Positions 33,602-41,140 of a DNA stretch of 60,588 nt are shown here, piece after piece (position 1 is the first letter of the stretch; each line of letters starts with the position of its first letter). The stretch spans positions 110,264 through 170,851 of the forward strand of contig WJKM01000011.1 of NCBI GenBank assembly GCA_014729085.1, written 5' to 3'. The notes beneath the pieces are model-generated. The model was not told the DNA's origin. It searched no databases and saw only the letters and a program-made list of their open reading frames with translations. The position numbers were made by a program, and so were the translations under genes. Origin of the DNA: Candidatus Dojkabacteria bacterium. Its GTDB lineage: Bacteria > Patescibacteriota > Dojkabacteria > B142 > WJKM01.

Positions 33602-36600
33602 TTAATCTAGACTTTCCTGTAATTCATCATACCTTTCCAAATCATCAAAGAAGTATTCTTGCAACAATGGTTTAACCTCAAGTTCTACAATACTTGTGTA
33701 CCATTCTGATTCATCTTTTACAGCTTTAGTTGGTGTGAAAAAACTATGACCTATCAGAAATCCTTCTCCGAGCCTTGTATTATCTCTTTCAATTTCCTCA
33801 TTTAATCCCTTAATCTTTTCAATTATTTTTTCAATTCTTTCCTTTGAGATACCAAATTTATCAAGATAATCACGAAAGTTATCATTGAAAGCAGGTCTTA
33901 AACTAATGAAACTAAACCTCCTCCTCAACGCATAATCGACCATTGCTAGGGATCTATCTGCTGTATTCATGGTCCCGATCAGAAAGATATTTTCAGGTAT
34001 ATAAAACTTTTCACCAGAATAAGGAAGGATTACCTCAAAATCTTTTCCTCTCTTGTCAGCTTCTATAAGCAGCATTAACTCTCCAAGTATCTTACTTAGA
34101 TTCCCTCTGTTTATTTCATCAATAATCATAAAATAATCATGCTCTGGATCTTCTTTAGCATCTTTGCACATCTTGTAAAAAGTACCATTCCTGAGAATAA
34201 AACCCCCATCTTCTGTCGGACGATATCCTTGAATAAAATCCTCATAGGAATAAGATTGATGAAACTGAACCAAACGGATCTTTTTTGGATCTTTCATTCC
34301 CATATGACAATAAGCGAGTCTTTTTGCAATAAAACTTTTTCCAACACCTGGGGGTCCTTGCAAGATAATATTTTTCTTGTATTCTAATGCGTTTAAAATA
34401 TTCTGGAAATCATTCTCTTCCATAAATAAATCTTCAATAGCATCAGTTAACGTATATCTATCAACCATTATTTCTGTCTTAGCAACACTTGTATTCAAAT
34501 TAAGGTTACGACCTAACTCTTCAGATATTGAACTCAATATAGAAACTAGTTCAGGCGGAAGTTTTGTAATGTATTTGCCCTGAGCAAGCTTTAAATCCTT
34601 TGTATAAAACACACTATTGTTTTTATTCAATTCCTTAAGTGTTTTTTTAAACTTTTTATTTTCTAACAAATCTCCATAAATACTGATGGGTTTTTCAAAA
34701 CGTGTAAATTTTTCAAGTTTCACTTTATAACAAGGCAGTCCTCCCCACTCAGTATTTTTCAATTCATTATTACTCGTAAATTCCTGAAATCTGTTTTTTA
34801 CCTTTGATATACCAACAATCTCTTTATTATCAATTAGATGTAAAACATAATCTCCTTTATTCAGTTCCCTCATATCCGAATATATGTCCTTACCGTCTCT
34901 ACTTTCTTTAGGGGACCAAAGGTAAGATCCTAATCCATATTTTTCTCCCTCTTTCCGTGTGGGTCTATTTGAAATAATAGTCTTCTCTATCCATACTTTT
35001 TGCTGTTTCTCCTTTATTGCTTGTAGCAATTCTTTAACATACTCAGAATACTTTGTTAAGTTAGTCAATGTCTTTACAACAAGATTAATTTTATTGTCTG
35101 AAATATCAATTGTTTTTTCATCAATCCATTCCACCTTGCGTAAATGAGGATATTCTTCCCTTGATTCATCATAGTAATAATCAGAGGCTACTTTAACTAA
35201 TCCATTTATTTTTTCAGCTCCGGATTTAATAAAAACCAAATCACCTTTATCAATTTCGTTGACAAATTCCCAACAAGCAAGAGAATCATTCATCTTGCTT
35301 GATCCATTGTCTTTCAAACTTTCGATCTCTATCATTTTTTTTCTCAATTCTTCTTTGCTTCTGTAATTCCGTAAATCACCTAACTCTTCATGAAAGTTTA
35401 TTGCTATTACATTGTTTTCTTTGAAATCATTAAGTAAGCTTCCTGATGGTCCAGCTGAGATAATCCAGTATTTCTGGCTACCTTCTATATACGATTCTTT
35501 CCAAACAAAAAAGAAGTCCTGACCGTCTAGGGCTGTTACACCAGGTTTAACTTTTATATTTTTTAGTTCGATCACCTTAAGCAACTTCTCCTCTTCCAAG
35601 TATTTTCCAACCAAAAGACAACACTCTGCAAATACCTTATATTTCATCCCGATAGATATAGATTTCCATTCCTCATCCATTTGCAAGACGCTCTTCAATT
35701 TCTGGTATACCTGATCTTTAAACAATGGATATTTTGAATAATCATAGAGAGCTAACAAATACCCAATTAACGCTGTTCCCCAGCTTGCTTTTGAATAAAA
35801 TTCCTTAACTTTTTCTCGGAAAGTGTTTACCCTTACCGCTAAGTCCTCAGATTCATCGAATAGGTCTTTTAATATCAATACCAATTCGGAAGGATATTCG
35901 AGTGCAAACTTCTTGAGATTATCAAGTTCACTCCAATGAACCCAGCTTCCGTTTTGTGGATTTCCTTGAATTAATTTCTCTACTATCTCCTGAATATTAT
36001 CTTCGGTAAATTCATCCTTAAATATTTCTTTTCTTATTTTTGGTAATTCTTTCCATTTATACTCTTCTTTCCAGACCTCAGTATTTATGTTGTTCCTATC
36101 ATCTGCATATTGTCTTATCCATGCGACCCATTTCTCATTGGTCGTTAACTCTTCCAAATCTAGGTCGAAATAAGTCATAAGATCTATACCTTCTTTAATC
36201 TCTGTTCCAAAGTGCATAATACTATCAATAACCAAAAAATCTAGAGACTTATCTAAGCTCTGCAAATATTTATAACCGTCTGATAACTTTTTGTATTTCT
36301 CTTTCACTGATAACTTTGAGGTGTTTAAATTTATCCCTAATAACTTAAAAAATGTTTCCGTTTTGTTATTCCAGTTAGGGAGTGTATCAGGAAATTGTAC
36401 ACCAAATAGAGGGGTCCAGAATGCCTTAGCATAGTACCTAAGTTTTAAATCACCCTCAAGTATCCTTTCCGCCTTTCGAAATGGTGAATCATCTGATTGT
36501 ATAAGGTATATCAAGATTTCTTTGAGATCTTTAATACTTCCTCTTATCCTGGATTCCCCTAGATTTATATAAGCTGGTCCATCCAAACTCCTTGAGTATT

Positions 36601-36799
36601 CATATATTATTTTAAAAAACTCATTATCATCCAACTCATTTAAGTTATCGATATTTAGAATGCTATTCTCAATCTCTTTGTCTCTTTGCCTTTTTTTCCT
36701 ATGATATTCTTTTTCCTCTTCACGTGAATCTAACCAATTCTTGTAGGACTTAAGTAACTGTATCAATTTATCTTTGTCTAAGCTAAAAGGATTTTCCAT
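33602..36799 (-). CDS. mcrB: McrB-type AAA+ GTPase/ATPase with EVE-like reader domains
   Basis: 1065 aa, more than twice E. coli McrB (about 459 aa). The C-terminal motor has Walker A GPPGVGKS (about 818-826), Walker B FMIIDEINRGNLSK and the McrB signature GTMNTADRS (about 937-945). The long N-terminal half includes two candidate modified-base readers: an EVE-like domain at about 416-556 (QKYWIISAGPSG to KGDLVFIKSG) and a second EVE-related domain at about 605-700 (SYLWSPKES to KGDYVLHLID). The first 400 residues are helical and unassigned. The target is probably hypermodified phage DNA, by analogy with other EVE-McrB proteins. Confidence 0.9.
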   Translation of the reverse strand: MENPFSLDKDKLIQLLKSYKNWLDSREEEKEYHRKKRQRDKEIENSILNIDNLNELDDNEFFKIIYEYSRSLDGPAYINLGESRIRGSIKDLKEILIYLIQSDDSPFRKAERILEGDLKLRYYAKAFWTPLFGVQFPDTLPNWNNKTETFFKLLGINLNTSKLSVKEKYKKLSDGYKYLQSLDKSLDFLVIDSIMHFGTEIKEGIDLMTYFDLDLEELTTNEKWVAWIRQYADDRNNINTEVWKEEYKWKELPKIRKEIFKDEFTEDNIQEIVEKLIQGNPQNGSWVHWSELDNLKKFALEYPSELVLILKDLFDESEDLAVRVNTFREKVKEFYSKASWGTALIGYLLALYDYSKYPLFKDQVYQKLKSVLQMDEEWKSISIGMKYKVFAECCLLVGKYLEEEKLLKVIELKNIKVKPGVTALDGQDFFFVWKESYIEGSQKYWIISAGPSGSLLNDFKENNVIAINFHEELGDLRNYRSKEELRKKMIEIESLKDNGSSKMNDSLACWEFVNEIDKGDLVFIKSGAEKINGLVKVASDYYYDESREEYPHLRKVEWIDEKTIDISDNKINLVVKTLTNLTKYSEYVKELLQAIKEKQQKVWIEKTIISNRPTRKEGEKYGLGSYLWSPKESRDGKDIYSDMRELNKGDYVLHLIDNKEIVGISKVKNRFQEFTSNNELKNTEWGGLPCYKVKLEKFTRFEKPISIYGDLLENKKFKKTLKELNKNNSVFYTKDLKLAQGKYITKLPPELVSILSSISEELGRNLNLNTSVAKTEIMVDRYTLTDAIEDLFMEENDFQNILNALEYKKNIILQGPPGVGKSFIAKRLAYCHMGMKDPKKIRLVQFHQSYSYEDFIQGYRPTEDGGFILRNGTFYKMCKDAKEDPEHDYFMIIDEINRGNLSKILGELMLLIEADKRGKDFEVILPYSGEKFYIPENIFLIGTMNTADRSLAMVDYALRRRFSFISLRPAFNDNFRDYLDKFGISKERIEKIIEKIKGLNEEIERDNTRLGEGFLIGHSFFTPTKAVKDESEWYTSIVELEVKPLLQEYFFDDLERYDELQESLD

Positions 36800-37083
36800 A
36801 TGTTATAAATAATAGATAAATACCTTAAATTATAGCTAAGAGAATCCTCCAGAACAATTCTTCTTGAAATTAGAGAGATAATGTTTGTGAGGAATTTGTT
36901 TAAGTAAATGGAGCATTATTCAAAAAGTTCGAAATTACTTCACTTTCAATGAGTTTCCAGACCTGACAGTTTTATCCAGAGTTCCTACTGTACAAAATCA
37001 TTCGATTTAGAAAAAAGAACATCGGATAGTGGATGATGTTGGAAACTTTGCTTATCTTTTTATTGATCTTCACTAATACAATT
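36800..37083. other. gap upstream of mcrB with the right direct repeat
   Basis: 284 nt without an ORF. It should contain the mcrBC promoter, but I see no clear consensus. The repeat copy at 37026-37045 is the only recognisable feature. Confidence 0.35.
37026..37045 (+). repeat. right copy of direct repeat flanking mcrBC
   Basis: ATAGTGGATGATGTTGGAAA, 18 of 20 bases identical to 32400-32419, same orientation. Confidence 0.5.
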
Positions 37084-37641
37084 TTAATCATACAATCGGA
37101 AGCAGATTTCTCTATCTTCATTTTTTTGTTTATCTAACCACTCAATTGTTGTATGAGGTAACTTACATCCAGTTGTTCCTTCAGGACAATTTGCATTCCA
37201 ACGATCTAAATATGTGATCTCAGCTTTCTGAAGACAGTCTTGCAACTTTTGTTCATCAGATATAACTGGGGTGGTGGATGGCAAAGTGACTGGGATAGTA
37301 TCATCTGAACTATTATCTGAGGTATTGTACCCAATAAATGACGTTAATATCCAGAGTATTATCAAAACTACAATCTTCGTAGTTTTAGTCTCTCCATACT
37401 TATCAATTAACCATGCTAATGTTCCTACAATTAGACCACCAACTATACCAAAATAATAACCTGCAGGGACAAGGCATATAAGACTCAAGATAATAACAAT
37501 TGTTGAACTTTTTTCTTTACTTTTGTTTGTTTGGGTTTCTTTTGGTTGTTCCTTCTGATCTAAAAATTCCTTACAATACCTACATTTAATTGCCTCTGCT
37601 TTTATTTCTTCACCACAAAAAGGACATTTTTTAACTGCCAT
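37084..37641 (-). CDS. zinc-ribbon membrane protein
   Basis: 185 aa. An N-terminal zinc ribbon (CPFCGEE and CRYC, four Cys at about 5-24) faces the cytosol. Two or three hydrophobic helices (about 46-110) follow, then a Ser/Thr/Pro linker and an outer domain with three Cys (about 130-185, QDCLQKAEITYLDRWNANC). Zinc ribbon plus membrane helices is a frequent layout of small bacterial proteins with no assigned role. It lies between mcrBC and the integrative element on the same strand as both neighbours. Confidence 0.75.
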   Translation of the reverse strand: MAVKKCPFCGEEIKAEAIKCRYCKEFLDQKEQPKETQTNKSKEKSSTIVIILSLICLVPAGYYFGIVGGLIVGTLAWLIDKYGETKTTKIVVLIILWILTSFIGYNTSDNSSDDTIPVTLPSTTPVISDEQKLQDCLQKAEITYLDRWNANCPEGTTGCKLPHTTIEWLDKQKNEDREICFRLYD

Positions 37642-37695
37642 TTATAAGATATAACAAAATAAAATTAATATTATTATTCCATCTGACTACTTAGA

Positions 37696-38049
37696 TTAAG
37701 TGTTAATATAATCTTCCCTGTATTTTTTGATAAGAGAATCAATTTCAGCCTGAGTAAAGTACTCTTTTTTAATTCCTGCAAAATATTGAAATAGCATAGC
37801 TAGTGAGAGGATGATTAGGGTAACAGGACAATTCAATATAATAAGAGCAGGTTCACGCAAGAGAACCATAACTGCACCAACTCCATAAATCACACCTATG
37901 ATTGCAAAGGCGAACTTCAGAAAGACACAAATATCCCTAATATTTTTATCGGTAGCTAGATGTTGATATTTATAATAGCCTTTTTCGTCTTTATCGACCT
38001 GATTATTATAGTACCTTAAAACTTCCAAGACGGTTACATCCTTTTTCAT
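37696..38049 (-). CDS. hypothetical membrane protein, two helices
   Basis: 117 aa. A charged N-terminal helix (VLEVLRYYNNQVDKDEKG) is followed by two membrane helices (about 42-62 and 70-90) and a short charged tail with FTQAEIDSLIKKYRED. It has the topology of small membrane proteins with a terminal helical hairpin. No family recognised. It is 54 nt upstream of the zinc-ribbon gene and may share its transcript. Confidence 0.65.
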   Translation of the reverse strand: MKKDVTVLEVLRYYNNQVDKDEKGYYKYQHLATDKNIRDICVFLKFAFAIIGVIYGVGAVMVLLREPALIILNCPVTLIILSLAMLFQYFAGIKKEYFTQAEIDSLIKKYREDYINT

Positions 38050-38353
38050 ACTTGATAGAAGATTAGATATTTAAAGATATATGATTGTCTAATTAAATAT
38101 TAGCAAATTTATTTTTCGAAAGCTAAGATATATATCCTATACAATAAAGGGGCAAGACTAGACATATAAATACATCTCCGTTCTGGGGTATAGACCACCC
38201 TCGTGGATAACATTTCAAAAATTAATTTAACTTTTACCCAGGAAATAAACCCTTCTCTTATTTCAAATACATATTACTTCTTATGGCTGAGATATCTTTT
38301 CTAATAGTCTCTTTAGCTCTTTGATACCTAAGAGCACAAAGTAAAATATTAAT
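38050..38353. other. 304-nt gap, possible left border of the integrative element
   Basis: No gene. Composition is ordinary and AT-rich. This is one place where the left end of the element ending in ssrA could lie, but no copy of the tmRNA 3' end is visible here. Confidence 0.3.
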
Positions 38354-38764
38354 TCAGTGCTTAATGGCGTTCGTGCCTCCTGTTTTCCCATCAATCTTGT
38401 CTGCAAAGTCACTAATAATTACTTTAATATTCTGTTCTTGTTTAACTGTATCGTCTGCTTTATCAAATCCTAACCACTTGCCTATTAGCCTTATTGCTCT
38501 TATAGCCTCATTATTATTATTTGTGGTCTTTTGTATCTCATTTAACCGGTTTAGGTAAGTCTCTTTTTTCATTTCCATTTTCTCTCTTGTCTGCTTTTGT
38601 ATCTGTCTTAAATACTCTTGTATAGACTTTTTACTCAAAAGCCGAGAAGCTTGTTCTGTGGCTGTCTTTGTACTATAACCTGCACGTATTGCAGCCTTCT
38701 TACCGTTAAAATCTATCGAGTATTCTTCACAAAATCTTTTCTGTTTTACTGTCAAGTTTTTCAT
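38354..38764 (-). CDS. terS: phage terminase small subunit (TerS)
   Basis: About 136 aa from the ATG at 38764, which gives MKNLTVKQKRFCEEY, the usual start of this family; the frame stays open 10 codons further. The N-terminal helix-turn-helix reads FCEEYSIDFNGKKAAIRAGY, then TATEQASRLLSKKSIQEYL. The middle helices would form the oligomer ring. TerS recognises pac or cos DNA for packaging. There is no large terminase, portal or capsid gene in the window, so this looks like a satellite or remnant rather than a full prophage. It is divergent from the gene at 38909. Confidence 0.85.
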   Translation of the reverse strand: MKNLTVKQKRFCEEYSIDFNGKKAAIRAGYSTKTATEQASRLLSKKSIQEYLRQIQKQTREKMEMKKETYLNRLNEIQKTTNNNNEAIRAIRLIGKWLGFDKADDTVKQEQNIKVIISDFADKIDGKTGGTNAIKH

Positions 38765-38855
38765 ATAAATTGAAATATTAACTTTTATTAACATAGAAAT
38801 ATTTAATAATATTTTATTACACTTGATATAATTTCTTAAAATTTAAAATATTAAC

Positions 38856-38901
38856 GGGACCAGATCACTCACGCTTTACGGTCCTGTTAGGCGTGAGTGA
38901 T
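38856..38901 (+). ncRNA. candidate pseudoknot in the leader of the 338-aa gene
   Basis: Perfect 11-bp stem ATCACTCACGC (38864-38874) with GCGTGAGTGAT (38891-38901). Its loop contains GGTCCT (38880-38885), which can pair with GGGACC just before the stem (38856-38861), giving a pseudoknot. The structure ends 7 nt before the ATG. It could control translation, or in DNA form be a protein-binding site. Confidence 0.5.
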
Positions 38902-38908
38902 TTAACAT

Positions 38909-39925
38909 ATGAACATTCTTGATTTACCTGAAAATAAAGCCATCCTTCTAATCCATAATCTCGAGAGTTCTTCTTTTAAAAATCAGGAAAGCTTAAAACA
39001 TTGTTATCGCTTTTTCCTTGAATTTTTATCGAAAGGAAAATTTGATATTCATAAAGACAACATCTTCAAAATAGGTGAGATAAGAAAAAAATATTCTGAT
39101 GGAAACCAAGGATTTGAAACTATTCTAGTCAACAATAATAAAGCCTTTATTAAAAGAGGGGATCAATTGATTCTAACAAAAGCAAAAAGAGTTCCTGAGA
39201 CGCGAAGAACATTTGGCAAGCTATCTTATGAAATTGTGGTCTCAAATATCAATAATGAACACGAAACATTCCCCGAGCTCATCCCATTTGAAAAATATAT
39301 AATTCCCATTTACATAAACTACGCGAAGCTTATTGAATTAACTTTTGAGAAAATTTACAATATCAAATCCAAACATCTTCAATCCGAAAAAAACAGCCAC
39401 ACTGAAATTGAATTAGGATATTTAAACCAATTACTCCAACCATATGAAATATCAAGGGCAAATGAGATTGCAGAAGTCTTTCATTTCACCAAACTAAAGC
39501 AGTATGAAGATCTGAATAGGTGTTATTATTTTATATATAATCAAAGCAATCGTTTGATTAGTGAAGTAAAGAAAATTGTTTCTGAATATGATAAAGCACC
39601 AAATCTCTTAAATGCAAAATCAGCAACATATAAAAAAATCAAATACGAAGGTGTTAACGTATGGGATTCTGAAGATGGTTTTTCATGCGCTCCGGACAAT
39701 ACTGCAAAGATCTCCGAAAAAAATATCCTTCTCTTTGAAAGGACAAGAGATCTCTTAGTTTGGGAATACTGTAACCACATTGCAAAAAACAAAAAAACTT
39801 GTGACAATTGCGGACACTTCTTAAAAAAGGATTATCGTGGTAAATACTGCCCTAAAGAAGATAATCCGAATTGTTATAAACAGAGGGAGGTTTTACGTAA
39901 AAGAAAAAGCAGGAAAAATAAATAA
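38909..39925 (+). CDS. unknown element protein with C-terminal zinc finger
   Basis: 338 aa. About 290 residues of helical, charged sequence are followed by a zinc-binding end: TCDNCGHFLKKDYRGKYC then CYKQREVLRKRKSRKNK (Cys at about 305, 308, 322 and 330). Such basic zinc fingers at the very C-terminus suggest DNA or RNA binding. It is preceded by the pseudoknot leader at 38856. It could be the replication or control protein of the element, but no known Rep motif is visible. Function unknown. Confidence 0.65.
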   Translation: MNILDLPENKAILLIHNLESSSFKNQESLKHCYRFFLEFLSKGKFDIHKDNIFKIGEIRKKYSDGNQGFETILVNNNKAFIKRGDQLILTKAKRVPETRRTFGKLSYEIVVSNINNEHETFPELIPFEKYIIPIYINYAKLIELTFEKIYNIKSKHLQSEKNSHTEIELGYLNQLLQPYEISRANEIAEVFHFTKLKQYEDLNRCYYFIYNQSNRLISEVKKIVSEYDKAPNLLNAKSATYKKIKYEGVNVWDSEDGFSCAPDNTAKISEKNILLFERTRDLLVWEYCNHIAKNKKTCDNCGHFLKKDYRGKYCPKEDNPNCYKQREVLRKRKSRKNK

Positions 39926-40009
39926 AAAATGTCACAAGTCTGAACAAGCTTCAAATACCCGATAGATTTACTGAGAAAATAAATTAGTTAAATTTACTAA
40001 TTTATTTTT

Positions 40010-40315
40010 ATGTTTATTCAATCTTTAAACTCCATAGTTCCAATACTAGAAAAACTCTTATCTTCAAATCCTAACCGCTCCCTCTCTGGAATTTTTAAAT
40101 CACTCAGAAAACAACCGCGTATAGATTTAATAGGTGACTATCCCCTTTTAAGTTTTATTATCCGTTATGGGCATTCTAGAACTCCACAATACCTCTGGAA
40201 TAGAAATCAAGTACTCAGAGCAGTAAGAATTTCAGAATTTTATAAAGATGAGGGAAGAAAGCAAGCTTATGTATCCAAAGAATGGAATAAATTCTTAAAG
40301 GAAAGCAATGACTAA
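40010..40315 (+). CDS. hypothetical element protein, 101 aa
   Basis: Basic, soluble protein. No motif recognised; the sequence LSFIIRYGHSRTPQYLWNR and the Arg/Lys content hint at nucleic-acid binding. It overlaps the next small ORF by 8 nt (40308-40315), so the two are probably translated together. Function unknown. Confidence 0.6.
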   Translation: MFIQSLNSIVPILEKLLSSNPNRSLSGIFKSLRKQPRIDLIGDYPLLSFIIRYGHSRTPQYLWNRNQVLRAVRISEFYKDEGRKQAYVSKEWNKFLKESND

Positions 40316-40466
40316 GGAAAACGAACTTAAAAACCTTGATAACGATATTGAGCAATCTATAAATGATTATCTCAAGTTAGTCTGTAAATTTGTAAAGGAA
40401 CTGACCGAACAAGATTTTAATTTTAAAGAATTAACAAACAATGGGACCACCAGAAAAAATAAATAG
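40308..40466 (+). CDS. small hypothetical protein, 52 aa
   Basis: ATG at 40308 overlaps the stop of the previous gene as ATGACTAA. The product is helical: an acidic first half (ENELKNLDNDIEQSINDYLK), then VCKFVKELTEQDFNFKEL and a basic end. The overlap and normal composition argue for translation. No family recognised. The 87 nt after it contain an unusually GC-rich stretch (around 40466-40490) whose role I cannot name. Confidence 0.5.
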   Translation: MTKENELKNLDNDIEQSINDYLKLVCKFVKELTEQDFNFKELTNNGTTRKNK

Positions 40467-40553
40467 GACCCCGCGGATACGAGGCCCACCTAAACAATAT
40501 TAAAACCTACTAGGGAATTAAATACTGCTTATTTTAAATATTATACAACAATA

Positions 40554-40886
40554 ATGGATTACGATACCTTTGATCTTGATAATCTAGAAGTAAATATCAA
40601 AATCAACAAAAAAGGCTCAATGTTAGCACAAGTTGAACTCACTTATGGATCACTTAAACTATACGGTTATAGAGTAATGAAATCCGATCATGGAGATGGG
40701 CTTTTTATACAACCCCCATCGGTTAAAGCTCAGAACGGGAAATGGTTATGGCTAGTAAGGATTGACGATCAGCTTAAATGGAGTGAATTACAAAACCTAA
40801 TAAAAGAGGAATATAAAAATGCAGCAAAAGATTATAAGGATGACGAAGATGATATGACTATAGATCCGGATGATATACCATTTTAG
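40554..40886 (+). CDS. SpoVG-like protein with SSB-type acidic tail
   Basis: 110 aa. The core (about 10-85) resembles SpoVG: MLAQVELTYGSLKLYGYRVM then DGLFIQPPSVKAQNG, matching the family's strand order and the G-L-F-x-x-x-P-S signature. SpoVG proteins bind nucleic acid. The C-terminus is acidic and ends DDIPF, the same final residues as the tail by which single-stranded-DNA-binding protein recruits replication and repair enzymes. I infer that it binds DNA or RNA of the element and contacts host SSB partners. It lies upstream of the leader ORF and recombinase. Confidence 0.65.
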   Translation: MDYDTFDLDNLEVNIKINKKGSMLAQVELTYGSLKLYGYRVMKSDHGDGLFIQPPSVKAQNGKWLWLVRIDDQLKWSELQNLIKEEYKNAAKDYKDDEDDMTIDPDDIPF

Positions 40887-40909
40887 CCATATATTAACTA
40901 TTTATAGTT

Positions 40910-41140
40910 ATGTTAAATACAGAAACTTTATGGGAAATAATAGTAATTATATATATACAATTATTTATTATCTTCTTTTCTATACAAATATTATTTTATA
41001 TTTACTATCTAAATAGTTATAATAATCTCGGTGTAACACAATATATGACTAGAGTCTTGAAGTGGGCGTCTCTAACACGACTTCTAGTCTGTGTTACACC
41101 AAGGGACGCCCGCTTTATTTTTTACTTCTTATTCATATGA
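40910..41140 (+). CDS. small membrane-like leader ORF coupled to the recombinase
   Basis: 76 codons. The first half encodes a hydrophobic helix (WEIIVIIYIQLFIIFFSI). The second half runs straight through the structured RNA at 41030-41113. Its TGA overlaps the recombinase ATG (ATGA at 41137-41140), a classic sign of translational coupling. The second half has odd composition, as expected if its sequence is constrained by RNA structure. It may act as a leader peptide whose translation opens the hairpin. It could also be a chance frame in AT-rich DNA. Confidence 0.4.
   Translation: MLNTETLWEIIVIIYIQLFIIFFSIQILFYIYYLNSYNNLGVTQYMTRVLKWASLTRLLVCVTPRDARFIFYFLFI
41030..41113 (+). ncRNA. candidate switch RNA ahead of the serine recombinase gene
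   Basis: Two stem systems cross. The first is GGTGTAACACA (41030-41040) with TGTGTTACACC (41090-41100), continued inwards by GACTAGAGTC (41047-41056) with GACTTCTAGTC (41079-41089, one bulge). The second is GTGGGCGTCTC (41062-41072) with GGGACGCCCGC (41103-41113), 11 pairs including two G-U, followed by TTTATTTTTT, so it reads like a terminator. Only 2 nt separate the outer arms, too few to span both helices, so the two folds are probably alternatives. The recombinase ATG is at 41137. Confidence 0.55.

Noticed and set aside
40442-40505. third structured leader in the element, before the SpoVG-like gene
   Set aside because: GC-rich bases are present, but I could not find complementary arms longer than 4 bp.
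41062-41136. 25-residue N-terminal extension of the serine recombinase
   Set aside because: The family starts at MKYFIYCRKS; the extension lies in the structured leader and has unlikely composition.
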